Positions 16,182 to 29,400 of a stretch of DNA of 64,000 nucleotides are shown here, piece after piece. Where the stretch lies: positions 7,040,017-7,104,016 of the forward strand of contig NC_061074.1 in assembly GCF_021917145.1 (NCBI RefSeq). The letters run 5' to 3'. A program made the translations under genes and the position numbers. The DNA is from Hypomesus transpacificus (lineage: Eukaryota > Chordata > Actinopteri > Osmeriformes > Osmeridae). Position 1 is the stretch's first letter, and each line of letters begins with the position of its first letter. The notes below the pieces were generated by a model. It was given only the letters and a program-made list of their open reading frames with translations, ran no database searches and had not been told where the DNA came from.

Positions 16182-17060
16182 TTTAACTGTTAAGAACAAA
16201 AAGCCACGTGTATATGGTTTCGTGATAACATTGTAATGTTCTGAAAACTGAAATGTTGTGTGTGTGACACTGTGTGTCAGAGAGAGAAAGAGTGAGTAAA
16301 AACGAGAGTGAGATAAAGAGGGGCAGGATGAGACAAAGTAAGCGATGTGACCTAATGGATGATCAGACAAGACCAGGTGAGGTGAAGAGGAGCTCAAACG
16401 CCTCCATTTCAACCTCTACCTGGAATGTAAACCTCCCCCATACCCTTATCCCCTTACTCTTCTGGCTGGTGAATTTACCCCCCTCCCCCCAACACACACA
16501 CAAACACACACTCTTTCATCTCTGTAATTTGCTCTTGTCCAGACATGCTACGTGTCGATTAACCTTCAGTGATGTCCCGTGGATGTAAACTCGAAAATCA
16601 CCCACACAAAATGTAAGCAATTGGTAATTCTTGCTCCTTTCTAGCTTTCTAGCTTTAGTTATGATTTAATTAGGCCTACACTTTTAGAACATGTTCTATT
16701 TAGCACGGTCTGAAATGTAGTGTACAATGAATTGTTTGGTCAATTGTTACAATTAAGAGTATTTGAATAATAATTATGTTGACACAAATTAAGCCCATCA
16801 TTTCCCTAATAGCAATGCTACAACGTCAGCTTTCATAACACTGTAGCGCCATGGTGTGGTTACAATGTAGCTCACTCTTGTGGTCATCCCTTTCTCAATT
16901 CTTAGAGACTAGGCGTGGCCCAAAGCCCCGCGCGGTTCACATCAAGATGATTCACTGAGGTACGTAGGCACGTTTACGTCAAGAAATGTGATACCCATTG
17001 GCTAACACAATTCCCCACCCTACGTTTTTATATGACCGTGACTGGTCATTTGAGCTTGTG
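15706..17060. other. six5-tbcb divergent intergenic region
   Basis: About 1.4 kb between the divergent six5 and tbcb genes. It contains a CA tract at about 16147-16181 and AT-rich stretches, and becomes CG-richer after 16,900 towards tbcb. No open frame resembles a protein. It should contain both promoters. Confidence 0.5.
16974..16981 (+). promoter_or_regulatory. CRE/ATF-like site upstream of tbcb
   Basis: TTACGTCA, one base from the palindromic CRE, in the CG-containing region about 500 bp before the tbcb start codon and about 90 bp before a heat-shock element. Function is inferred from the motif only. Confidence 0.35.
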
Positions 17061-17068
17061 GGCGTGTA

Positions 17069-17081
17069 GAAAGTTCCAGAA
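17069..17081 (+). promoter_or_regulatory. Heat-shock element upstream of tbcb
   Basis: GAAAGTTCCAGAA is a perfect three-unit alternating GAA-nn-TTC-nn-GAA array, the binding site of an HSF trimer. It is about 410 bp upstream of the tbcb ATG, probably just 5' of transcription start or in the 5' UTR. Confidence 0.5.
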
Positions 17082-17493
17082 CTGGGCGTAGCAGGAATCT
17101 GTGTCGACGTTCATCCCCGGGAACAAAACAACCGCCGACAAGACTACCGTTTTGATTCCTTCCATCTCTTCATTGAATTGACCGCACATGATCCAGTGAG
17201 TATAAGTATTGAGAGAAGTCAAATTAGATTACTTGTATTGCCAAGGGTTTCAATAGCTCTAAGCAGAACAGAAAAAGTAACATTGGTGAGTAAAAAATGC
17301 ATGAATGGCTAGCCGAGCTAGCTACCTCGCGGATTCTAACCTCATGTGACAACGTACGCACACTTGCTCCGCCGGCTAACCCCACATTTGGCAGTGTATC
17401 TTGTGCTAGCTTACATTTATCGATAGTTACATATTTATTATGTGTGTCTTTTCCCGCAGTTGATTTTCATTAGTCTCTAAACCAAAGTAAAAA

Positions 17494-20400
17494 ATGGACT
17501 GTGGAGTGACAGTAGTCACCAATCCTACGGTGGCGGTGAGGCTGACCAGCACCCTGAGCTCGTTTGAGTCGAATCGTAGATTCAACAGGGGAATCACCAT
17601 TGCAGAGTTCAAGGTAACAGTTAGGCTACTAGCTAGCCAACCTTTAAACTCAATATCAAGCGAATGTAGTTTTACATATTTTGCCTCAATGTTAATGAGC
17701 TACGCACATCGAGCATGATACGTAGTAGGAGGAGAATCCATTGAGACCAGTCTGCCGCATCCTGTTCTCTCGGTGTTACATAGGTGTGGTCCATCAATGT
17801 AGTCCCACTGGAATGGACACAGTATAAATATTATGGCTCTGCCTAGATTCGTTGACTTATTCAATGATGATGTTTCTTTTCCTTATATCTGATGAGCTAA
17901 GTGTGTGTGTCTTGTCTAGAGTAAGTTAGAGATGGTGGTGGGGACTCCTGCAGCTGGTATGGAACTCCAGCTCTTCAGCACCTCAGACAAGTTCCTGCAG
18001 AAGCTGGACAACAACGAGGCTCTGCTTGGCTCTTATGCTGTGGACGATGACTGCAGAATACATGTAAGTAGCCCATGCAAATAAAGACAGGTCAGAGCTT
18101 GTTGCATGTGTCCTATACACACAAACAGACTTAACCTAATCTTGGGCAAACACCCACTATTTGCTCTATATTTCCTATACATCACTGGATCCGTTATTGA
18201 ACTGAAGCATACAGTCATGATCACACTGTTGGGGTGTTTTTTCAGTCCACCGCTGGTCTGAGAGGCCCTTGAGTAAAACTGACCACTGCATGACTTGGCA
18301 CTCTTTGAACGCCAGTCTGTTTCTGTAGCATTTTAATGATGCTCCGGGGATGCCTGGCCAAACCAGCCTGATCTGGCTAAACATGGACATTTATTTAGGA
18401 CAATAGATGTACATACCCAGACAACAGCCAAACTCCAGTTGTGCTCACAGCTTTCCATGGTGCTGACCCTGCTGAACCCTGTTGTGTGGAGCTAAAAGAA
18501 TGATTATGGTGAAGAGACAGATCTGTATTGATAATGTTTTTAAAATATCATAATGATGATGGTCAAAGAGACATGTAGTAATGGTGGTTATGAAACTCAG
18601 CTATGTTGAGGATGGTGGCAATAATGATGGTGGTGCTGATTACGGTGGTGGGGATTATGATAGCGATGATGATAATGATGGTTGACTGATCTGTACCTGC
18701 AGGTGATTGACCGGAGTGGAGCTCAGATTGGAGAGTACAGTGACCTGTCCAAGGTGGAGAAGTTTGAGATCACAGATGACGCGTACGAGAAGAGAACAGG
18801 TACAGCAGGTTCAGACTTACTGCCATCCCTCCATAACCGTGGCAGGGCTGGGAATTCCTGTGTTTACATCAGGCACTCTGTGGCACTGAAACACACTAAC
18901 ACGTTAACTTGAGGTTATCTGAGCCTCAGTGGTACTCCCTATGTGCTGACTCTTGTGTGATACTTCCTGTTTATCAGGCGCACGGTCAAGTCCAGCTTTA
19001 ACCTAAAGGTGCATTGTCTTTCAAGGATAAAAACCAATAATGGTAGTTAAATGATTATAATGATCAAAAGCCGAGTTTGGTCCATGCACCCTAGCTCCTA
19101 TATCAAATGAGCTTGGCTAAGCTTAAGCTTATAGTATCATGTAACCCTAAAATTTACTCAGACTCTCATCCTAGAAGTGATAGTGGAAACGTTGTTATGA
19201 TGAATGATCACCATCTTCCTCTTTCTCAGATTCTGTGAGGTCGTTCATGAAGAAGCAGAGAGTCGGACGTTTCAACGAGGAAGAGACTGCGAAGAAGGAG
19301 GCCGAGCTTGCCGCCCTCGAGGAGGAGGAGAAGGCTGCCGCTGCTGCCATCACCGTCGGAAACCGCTGTCAAGTGAAGGTTGTTGGGCAACCCACTAAGA
19401 TTGGCACAGTTATGTATGTTGGTGAGTGAGGTTGCAGCTTATGTCCTTTCCCCAGCACCAGGATTTAGGCTTTAGAGGCCTGTTTGGCTGACATAGACTT
19501 TCACTGTATTAGACAAGCCTTTGTGGTCCACATAATGGTATTTGTATTTCAATTCAAGTTTATTGTCATATGTACAGGATATACAAGTACAAAGAAAAGC
19601 TTTGTGTCGCTGAGCTACCTACAACAGTGTAGTTTTTGATAATCAAATATATATTAGCAGACAATAATAATAATAAAAGATAAAATAATAAAATAAAACA
19701 TATCATACACAATACCTACTGACCAATGTAATGAAACAGCTAAGCTATTTCTTCTAGTTATTGCATGTATGCTGTTCTTGTTTGCCACTAACTTAATATT
19801 TATAATGGATTAGCCTAAGTCTATTTATAAGTTATATAAACAATAGTGTACAAAAATCTGTTTTATATCTCTAGTTTTGTGCATTACCTGTATTTAAGCA
19901 CCTCGGGTCTAATTTATAAAACTGTGCGTAGAATTCTTACTGAAAGTGTACTTACGCCCAAAAGCCTAAAATGGCATACGCCAAAAAAATATCAGATTTA
20001 TAAAACCGTGCGTACGCATACCTGTAAGCAATGTTCCCTTTATAAATCAAAGATTACCCACAAGTGTGCGTATATGAATCAGCATTTTACCCCTCCCTGA
20101 ATACGCCCATTTTTAACCATAAATGGTCAATGCAAAGCACCTCATGAATGCTAATCCAGTATATCAATGACCCTGGCATGCGATCGTTCTTTACGGTGAA
20201 TCATGCGACCGGTGGGGGGGGAAAAAAAACAAAAGTCCCAACTTCTCTGACACTGTTAGCCTATTGGTGGAGGCCCAAAAGCCACATTATTTGGTGGCCG
20301 GTGGATCACCAATAAAAAACCGTGCGAGTGGCGCCAACTGTGCCAGTGATACCCCGAGTCGACATACAATTTGAAAACAAAAGTGATTTGTTATGAAAAG

Positions 20401-21492
20401 TAGTCGATTTAAGTTTGGACTGATAACAAGGACGTAAATTGTAGCGATTGCACGGGAGCTTAACGACTGTATTTCCAGTTTTTGACATATGATGATACAT
20501 GCACAGTATTAAATAAATATACTTAGTTATACACAGTGTTCTGCAGTTATCTAAAGGTAGGATATGCGATGTTATTCTGTATTCCATGCAGTCGGGGCAT
20601 CTCCCCCTCCTGCACTCCCGTAGTGGACAATCTGATGGTGAAACAGCGCTGAGTTTTGATTTAAAATTTGAGTTGGATTATACAAGGTGTTTATGAAACA
20701 ATTATCACTCAGTACAAGCGCAAATAACACTGCTGGATGTAATCTTCATGATAATTATGAAATGGAGTGAAAAAAACGTGTTTGAGGAAAACAAAATATA
20801 TAAATATGACGAGTAATCGTTCTTCCCACATTTACCTTCTGCGGTCTGACTACAGTACGGTCATCTCCGTCGCCAATTCCCACTTTTTCCTAAATGTGCG
20901 TAGGCCTATGGCTGGGTCAGAGTTTGCATGGAGGACTGCACATTCTCCCGTCAAGTTCGTTTTTTATAAATCACAACCGTTGCTTGGAAGTGGCGTACGC
21001 TCACTTTCAGCCCCGTTTTGTGCGTATGCAACGTTTATAAATGAGACCCCTGGAGTCATGCTCCGTCAGGGTCAGGTGCATGATGACTCAGCCCTCTGAC
21101 TTTCAGGTACGGCAGACTTCAAGCCAGGCCATTGGGTTGGAGTGAAGTACGACGAGCCACTGGGGAAACACGACGGATGGTGAGAGATTATCTGTCACTG
21201 TGAGGTCGTTGTGACCTCACAATATAGCCTAATGTGGTCGGAGTCTAGAGTAACCACATGAATTTCTACTTCTACCTCTGGGAATAAGCTTGAATCTGGC
21301 AAGGTGTTTATTAAAGGCTTTCTCCTTTTGTTAAGAACAGACTCACTGACTCTCTCCCTTCCCTCCCTCCTTAACAGTGTGAACGGCAAACGCTACTTTG
21401 AGTGCGAGAACAAGTATGGCGCCTTTGTCAAACCCCTGACGGTTACCACGGGAGACTTCCCAGAGGAGGACTATGGACTGGATGAGATGTAG
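17494..21492 (+). CDS. tbcb: Tubulin-folding cofactor B
   Basis: Six exons: 17494-17613, 17920-18063, 18703-18799, 19230-19421, 21107-21179 and 21378-21492, giving 246 residues (human TBCB is 244). Cofactor B captures alpha-tubulin after release from the CCT chaperonin and, with cofactor E, helps dissociate tubulin dimers in the cytosol. The N-terminal half is a ubiquitin-like domain ([20 protein letters not shown] onward). A Glu/Ala-rich coiled coil follows ([20 protein letters not shown]). The CAP-Gly domain shows [20 protein letters not shown] and [20 protein letters not shown]. The protein ends EEDYGLDEM, matching the EEY-like tail of the family that interacts with cofactor E. Intron 4 contains a 1.1-kb inverted-repeat element and another interspersed repeat. 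No defect is seen. Confidence 0.96.
19550..19715. repeat. Interspersed repeat fragment in tbcb intron 4
   Basis: The segment beginning TTCAAGTTTATTGTCATATG, followed by an A-rich AATAATAAT tail, resembles a repeat end seen at many places in fish genomes. I recognise it only loosely and cannot give a family or a confident orientation. Confidence 0.4.
19905..21049. mobile_element. Non-autonomous DNA transposon (MITE-like) in tbcb intron 4
   Basis: The left end reads GGGTCTAATTTATAAAACTG and the right end, on the reverse strand, reads GGGTCTCATTTATAAACGTT. Both continue into related sequence rich in TGCGTACGC-type motifs, so these look like long imperfect terminal inverted repeats. The interior has no transposase-like frame. 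Flanks CTC and CTG may be an imperfect 3-bp target duplication, which would suggest a PIF/Harbinger relative, but this family call is weak. It ends about 60 bp before tbcb exon 5. Confidence 0.55.
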
Positions 21493-23140
21493 AACTGTGA
21501 TGATGATGTCATCATTTCAAGGGGCCCATCTGAAAGGTTCCACTTATGCCTCTGTCCAGCCACTAACCAGAAGCGAGGGTTTATATTTGTTTGGTTTTGC
21601 ACTGGTTCTGATTGGAAAAGGTTAGGGGATTAAGGCAGCGCTGTGTTTTGCGTCATCTGTAAAGCATCACTTGGACTAAACAGGAAACAGTCCAGCACAC
21701 ATCTCTTTCATTGTTTTGTTAAAAAAAAATGATAGAGGAAGCAAAACATGGGGAGTCTTGACTGAGTGTAGCAAAGTCCTGGTAGCATCTATCAACAGCG
21801 TTAATGATATAATCTATTCAATGTTGCATGTGACCTCGTCACCAGGAAGTGTGAAGACATTCTTCACACTTCCACTGCACCATGCACCCATCTTCTCCAC
21901 TCAGTAACGTTTGTCTGTAATTGGAGCAGGTATCTCCCAAGATGGCCGCAAAACACTAACTCTGTACCACATCTGTTCTGATATTTGAGACTCAAACTTG
22001 TGATCATTTCTATATATTTTTGGTGTACAAACATGATTGTATATAACAGTTTCATAGGTCCTACTCATAAGTTACATGCATTATTTATTTATTTTTACAA
22101 ATATAAAGAACTGTATGTTGCTAAGGGTAGTTCTAATGGGAGATGTTTAATATTGATCCATGTCAAACAGGTACATGCATCCAATATGCCTTGTTATAAC
22201 ATTGTCTTTAACTTTTATTTAAAGAATTACTTGTGTTTTGAGTGAATAACTCTGTGGTTCCTCTTGTTCTTGTGAAGGAGAGGATGAAGAAAGACATTCT
22301 CAATTAGTTTGCACTAACTTAGTGTTTTGTTTCGGTTCTTGACCTCTGGTTTTGTGCATTTTGTCCCGATTCTTACTACAATTAGTTTATTTTATTGTAA
22401 ATATAGAGGGAACTCCCTCCAGTTTGAGAATTCTCTCTGCCCTAGCAATGTGGTATGAGGGTAAAAATGCTGACTGAATTGGTGCTGAGAAGGTAAAAGT
22501 GTGTTAAGACAACATCTGTCTTCTGTGTCTGAGGGTAATAGGAAACTTTTGTTACCTCAATATTTGCTCGTCCCAATTTTCCAGCATACATCAACTTTTT
22601 CACACTGGCTTTGTGGACTGTGTATCCTTCTAATCTCCCCTACTTTTTGTAATCACAGATCTGACATGTGTCAAAGCTAGTATTTGCTTCTTTTTATCAA
22701 ACAAAGTCATGTCAACTCAGTGATTTCTTTGTGGAAGGATGGAAGTAATGAAGGTTGCATGTATGAGTAATTCAAACACGTCTGTTTCCATATCGACAGC
22801 ATCCCTTTCATAGACAGTTCATTTTTGCTGGCAACAATGCACTCATCCAACACGATGACATGCCCTTTATCCTCCACCCAGGCTTCTCTAATAGGCTCTG
22901 TTGTTGCAGGACTCGTGGCTGCTTCAGAAGGACTGGCAGATGACAGCATGTGATCCGTCATGTGTAGTCACCCACATGAGGGTGTAATGCTTGGAAGAGA
23001 AATGTGAAATTCTTAAGCAAATTATTCAAGGTTTTCTCTTTTGTCTGTCTGATCAGTACTGACAGGCTATTGTGATTTATTTTTTATGTGCCATAATGTG
23101 TAATGATATCTTGTGCATAATAAAACGCATTTTGCCAGTA
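21493..23140 (+). other. tbcb 3' UTR
   Basis: Begins after the tbcb stop codon and probably ends just after an AATAAA at 23119-23124, giving a 3' UTR of about 1.6 kb. AT-rich, with no coding signal on either strand. Confidence 0.55.
23119..23124 (+). terminator. Poly(A) signal of tbcb
   Basis: AATAAA within GTGCATAATAAAACGC, the clearest poly(A) signal downstream of tbcb and about 370 bp before the clptm1 start codon. Confidence 0.55.
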
Positions 23141-23483
23141 TAACAGATGAAGTTGTGTTGATTAGAAAACAAGGGTACTAATTTTCTGCCACATAACCTG
23201 GACAGTCACTGGTCTAATAGCCTGACATTTGAATGGGCCAAAGAGGCAGATTTCTACAAGGGACAAGGAAATATATACAATATGCCAAAACCAGTCGGTC
23301 TACTGACACCAATGCAGGTATACGGACTTCACAGTCCTGGCTACATGTACGTTAAAGAAGGGGGTAGGGAAGGGAAAAATAATCTGTTCTGCCCCTATAC
23401 AAGCACACGTCACACCTATAGCCTATTGTAGCTGAGCTAACGCGAGGAGTGCGATTCTCTGCCAGCAGTGTGCGACAGAGACG

Positions 23484-23498
23484 GGGAAGATGGCGACG
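23484..23498 (+). promoter_or_regulatory. TISU/YY1-like element at the clptm1 start codon
   Basis: GGAAGATGGCGACGC surrounds the clptm1 ATG. It matches the TISU element (SAASATGGCGGC) with one mismatch and contains the YY1 core AAGATGGCG. Such elements serve both transcription and cap-proximal translation initiation when the 5' UTR is very short. Confidence 0.4.
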
Positions 23499-26400
23499 CA
23501 GGAGACAGAGGCAACTCCGCAAACCACCGTCAGCAACGGCGAGGTAAAAAAAATATGAATGAAATTATTTGACGGTCTTCCATTCTTGACAAATATGACA
23601 GAGGCGTGTCGTAAAATCGAAAACCAAGAGTGACAGGACAGGTACTTAAGTGCGTGGACGATTATTCTCAAGAGCCATGAGAGTGACGTTGTCAATTGCC
23701 GGTCGGTTTTAAAACGACCCCCTGCCTTTCACGATGCGTTGTTGAGAAATGCTTTGGCTACCCAGCTGAATCTGCTAATTGGCTATACGTGTCTCTGCAA
23801 AATATTTATTAGCATATACTCTAGTTTGATGTGAAGGGAATGTATGCAATGTTATATCATCTTGATAAGTGGACACCTGACTATCTTAATGATGCTGTGC
23901 TGGGGTTAGCTTGTTAGCTAGTATAATTCGGTACCGTCTCCGCACTAACAGCGTGGTTAATTTGAGTTGCTAGCTAACGTTAGCTAGGATGGTAAAAAAG
24001 CTAACTAGCCGGCCTGTTCTGTCAACGGGGAAAATGAGTTGTCAATAATTTGTCATGTAGCTAGTCTGTAATCTGACCATTCGTTTATTTTTTACAAAGC
24101 ATATGCATGCAGCCACTTAACTAAATACTTAAACTAGCTAGCCTTATCTGTTGTCTTGTATGGAAATGGATGGTCATTCAGAGCAGTGATTAAGATGCTA
24201 GTTTAGCCAAGTAGGTAGCTAGCCTAGCTAATGTACTTGCTATCCAGTTAACTTTACATAAACTGGTAAGTGTCAATGTAAGGTTGTAGGTAACCAGGGG
24301 GCAGTCTCTCAGCTAAAGTATCCAGTCGAAGTTCTCAGTGTAATATGTTGTTTGTTGTCCTGGCTTAATATTCAAATTACATAGCAGCTATGTTTGGCCT
24401 TTGAGTGTCAAATACGCATATACGCACTCAACGTCAGCTTAGCTAAATGGCTCAAAGCGCCTTCAACCCGTATACTTATTACAAATGTCCATCCTTTCAT
24501 GTTTGTGTGGTTAGCTTTACGTCCAGGACTCTACAGGTGTGAACATCTCTTAGGCCTCACATATGGACTTGACAGCGCTCTTGCTTTGTCTCAATTAACT
24601 GTGCCTTGACAGATGTCTCTACACGATTTCGCATGAGAAACGGGAGTCCTCTGTTGTCAGCGCCAGTACATTGTCTCTCTGTCGCACAGACCGCCTACAT
24701 CTCCAACATAATATACTCATAATGCAGAGACGCTTATCGAAATCCAATGCTATCATCTCCAGAGAAACCAGTCATGTACTGAATCAGATACTGTCACTCT
24801 AGAAAATGAGTTTGACTGCTTGAGCAATGGAACCACAGCTGTTTTTCCCCGTACTTTAATCACTCTTCCTTCTTTCTCTCAATAACACCGTTCCCTTGTT
24901 TTTCTTTTACCCCCTTCATCTCTCATCCAATAGTTTCTCAATTTTCCTTTTGACTGTTGTACAGTAAAACATTGACAGACTGGAATGACTTGCCCCTCAG
25001 AAGCAAACCACAAGGAAGCAGTGAATTATGTGACCAGTTATCGGTTAGTTAAATGTTAATCCTAGTTGGGGGTTTGAAATGTAGGCTAATGATTATCTCA
25101 AGGTAGGCTAAATCAGATAACAACCTTCTTGCTTGGATTTGTGGTTGTCACTGCTCTTTCTCCATGGACCAAATCTTATCTATCCCACTCAAAAGAATGG
25201 GCATCTGCTAGAGATAATTAAATCTTTTGGCTTGGCTAACAAAATAAGACCTGCATGTGTTTGCCCCTATACATATGGTGGTCCTCAGTGCAGACATGGC
25301 AGTAGCCATGGGCTTGAATCAGATAGATGATATAGGCCTAGACCCGTCCACTATAAAGAGTGGTGATGATTATTGGCGTGTTGGTTGAAACCTGCCTTTT
25401 GTAGGCTGTTTTGGCCATTAGGGCTGTACCGGCAGCATGTTGGTGACATTGAGGGGAGATGTGAAGTTGAGATATGGGGAGCATGACCATGACTTGGCAT
25501 GGGTTCCTATTTTGTGTCTCAGTTGGAACGCTAAGAACCTGTCTGCCTGTGATTGGCTGGGGGTTGTCTCAGAGGACTACCGCCCAATGACAGACCTCTT
25601 GCCTGTGTGATTTTGCAATATTTTCCTCCCATGATTCCTCTCCCCTCTAATCAGTCTTCCTATAACACAACTACTCATATTTAAGTGGTCAGTGTGACCA
25701 GTGAAAACGAAGAGACTTGCCTCCACCTCTGGAGAAATTTAACATTGTTTATAATATCATAACAATACAATACAATTATAATGATATTACATGGCTCCAT
25801 GAAGACTATGCTTTTTTTAAGTAGCTTGTGTTTTGATAGACGTGGACATCACCTCTTCAGACAGGGTGGCTACTTAACTGTGTGTGTGCGCAGGTGAGCA
25901 GTAACGGTGCAGCGGCGGATGGCCAGGCTGTACAGACTGCTGAGAACGCTCAGGACCCTCAGCAGCAGCCTCCACAGCCCCCTCCCAATGCATGGCAGGT
26001 CATCAAAGGAGTCCTCTTCAGGTAGGACACATCCCTGGCTCACACACGCACACACTCTGTACACACACACACACACACTCATTACATGCACAGTGTGGAT
26101 TTGTCATCAGTGGGTGGTGCCCTTTGGGCTGATCATGTGTGGTGGGGTGGGGGGGCTTCTTCTAATTGGAGAGAAGTAGCATGGTATTGTGAGTAGTTTG
26201 TAAGCCTCCTTCCTGACCTCTGTCCTGGTCTGTGTGAAATGTCTAATCGCTGCTGTAAGCTGCTGTGTCCCTCTGAAGACCTCTGGCTTGGAGTCAAGGG
26301 TCAGGGTTGGAGCTGTCACAGGGCACATCATGAACATGGAGTCTGGTACCATTGTGACACCGAGGAGGTGGACAGTGTGTGTGTGTGTGTGTGTGTATAT

Positions 26401-29400
26401 AAGCATAGATATATATAAACACTAGATGTCTCGTCAGCGTTGCCGGCCAACGGAGTCGAACGTCCGCACATGGCGGCCATCTTGCTACAGTGAACTCGCT
26501 CACCCATAACATTGGGTTGGTGCTACATGTACTTTTTAAATAACCATCACTTGCTCAAATTTCAACCGATTTTTAAATGGTTTGGTTTGTTATCAACGTC
26601 AGAGATGTAGCTATGCCACTGCATACTTCTGTTCTATTTTCTTTTTATTACATAATTATTCATAAGTGTGTATGTGTGTAGGATGAGACAGACAGGTTGT
26701 CTGATGTCCAACACCATGGCTCAGTCTGAATTATAGGATCAATTACAAAAAAGAGTCTTATTGATTATAGTGGAAATGGCCCTGAGGTCAAGCTGAGGTT
26801 GTCTGTAGCGGTTTTACTCTGAGCTGTTTGGTTATTGTGCCTTTGTTTGTTTGAGAGCAGGAGCAGCGAGGTGTTTATATTGGAGCTTCCACCCGTTGGA
26901 ACTAGTGCATGAGCTCCTTAAAGACCCCCCAGGGTGCTGTTAGTTCCCTGACGGGGCAGGAGGGTTATCAAAGTGTTGTCCCTGCTTCATTAATGAGTGT
27001 CTAGAGAGTCGGATCCTGTCTTAGAGGCCACTTCCTCTGGAGAAGTGAGCCAACACCTCAAACTGTTGGCATTCTGACCTGGCCTCAGCATCTTCTGCTC
27101 TTTCACTTCTCCCTGTTGTATCTACTCGGTCATTTAGAACAGTTTCTCTTGTCTATAAGTTGTCCCCCTAATTTTTTCCGTTCTCTCCATCCTTCCCTCC
27201 TCTCCTCTTTTTTTCGTTCTCCAGGATCTTCATTATCTGGGCCATCAGCAGCTGGTTCCGTCGAGGGCCCGCCACCCCAGACCCCAGTACCCCTGCAGGG
27301 GCACCGCGGGTTCCCAGCCGCAACCTGTTCCCCAAGGAGAGCCTCATGGTACTGCAGCCTGCAACAACACGTCCCCCTCCCCTCGGGACATCACAGCAAA
27401 CGGGTTCCTAACAGCAACTTACGCTTTCTAAATTCCCTGTATATTTTAAAGGGAATGTATTGATTTTTCCGACACATTCCATATGATGCTGCTCAGAAAG
27501 AACTAGATTTTCATTGTGGTTAGCTTCAGGATGGGTTAACCACAATGACTGTTGCTAAGGAACTGGTATTGTTCTTCATTGTGGATTTCATTCCAAGTGT
27601 CAGTCAGACAGCTTCACTTTTATTTTTTCTTCCCCTCCTTTTCTCTGTCTCCACCTCCTTCTCTCCCTATTCCTTCCTGCCTCGCACTGTCACCCCCCTC
27701 TCTCTATACTTCTCTCCTCTCATCCCCCTCTCTCTATACTTCTCTCCTCTCCCCCCTCTCTCTATACTTCTCTCCTCTCCCCCCTCTCTCTATACTTCTC
27801 TCCTCTCCCCCCTCTCTCTATACTTCTCTCCTCTCCCCCCTCTCTCTATACTTCTCTCCTCTCTCCCCCCTCTCTCTATACTTCTCTCCTCTCACCCCCC
27901 TCTCTCTATACTTCTCTTCTCTCTCCCCCCTCTCTCTATACTTCTCTCCTTTCCCCCCTCTCTCTATACTTCTCTCCTCTCCCCCCTCTCTCTATACTTC
28001 TCTCCTTTCCCCCCTCTCTCTATACTTCTCTCCTCTCCCCCCTCTCTCTATACTTCTCTCCTCTCTCCCCCCTCTCTCTATACTTCTCTCCTCTCTCCCC
28101 CCTCTCTCTATACTTCTCTCCTCTGTCCCCCCTCTCTCTATACTTCTCTCCTCTCACCCCCTCTCTCTATACTTCTCTCCTCTCTCCCCCTCTCTCTATA
28201 CTTCTCTCCTCTCCCCCCTCTCTCTATACTTCTCTCCTCTCCCCCCTCTCTCTATACTTCTCTCCTCTCTCCCCCCTCTCTCTATACTTCTCTCCTCTCT
28301 CCCCCCTCTCTCTATACTTCTCTCCTCTCTCCCCCCTCTCTCTATACTTCTCTCCTCTCCCCCCTCTCTCTATACTTCTCTCCTCTCACCCCCCTCCAGG
28401 ACCTGTATGTGTACATCTCACAGGATGAGGTTTTCTCCGACTTCAACAACACAGAGGCCCTGTTCTGGTTTCACAGAGACCTGATCTATGGAGACTGGAA
28501 CATGGGAGAGGATGGGGATGGGTGCTATGAGCACTATAGGGACCTGGACATCCCACAGGTGAGGAGGAGGATGCTGCAATACGGACGGAAGGGGGGGGGG
28601 GGGTGTAAGTTGTGGAGGACAGGAAAGGGGTAATAGTGAGAAGAATTGAGTGAGGGGGTGGAAAATTCAAAAGAGGAGTCGAAAGAATAAAAGGTGACAG
28701 CTGGTATAAAAGTTGAATAAAGTGTAGCGAGTCTTTCCTTATCGGTGTCCCTCTGTCTCTTGTCTGGTGTGCAACAGTCGGTACAGATGAATGGTTCCCT
28801 CTACATACATGTGTATTTCACCAAGAGTGGGTTCCACCCAGACCCCAAACGCAAGGGACAGTACCGCAGGCTGGCCACGGTTCATTCCACACGGAGTAAG
28901 AACCCAACATTTCTCTGCTCCTACACTTCTCCCTTTCAGCATCACTCACAGACACGCACAGATGATCGCCATCAAACGACTGATATCAAACTCATTGGAT
29001 CACCAGAACCAACTCTCATTTCTACTTTTAACCCCGACAGTGTTGAACAAGTTCAAGCGCAGAAAGTTCATGAAGACCAAGAACTTGTTGACAGGGGAAA
29101 CTGAGGCTGATCCCGAGATGATCAAGGTCGGACATCTGGCATTGTTCCATATCTGTTACTATACCCCACCCATCACCACCTAGGCCTATAGCTGTAGAAA
29201 CATGAATGTGATGATGTAGAGCTGTGTGGGTAAGGTTTCTTGTAACATCTGTTCCTCTTTGTTTTGATTTCTGGCTGCCCCTCCATGTCTTTCACTTTCT
29301 GTTTCCCTTTCCCCCTCCCTCCTTGTTTCTGTCTCCCCCTCCACTTTCCCTTTCTTCTCCCCTCCACCCCACCACCACCACAGAGAGCAGAGAGCCACGG

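Noticed and set aside
27545-28633. Sense 362-residue Ser/Leu/Tyr-rich open frame
   Set aside because: Translation of the clptm1 intron 3 minisatellite running into exon 4; the repeat part is intronic.
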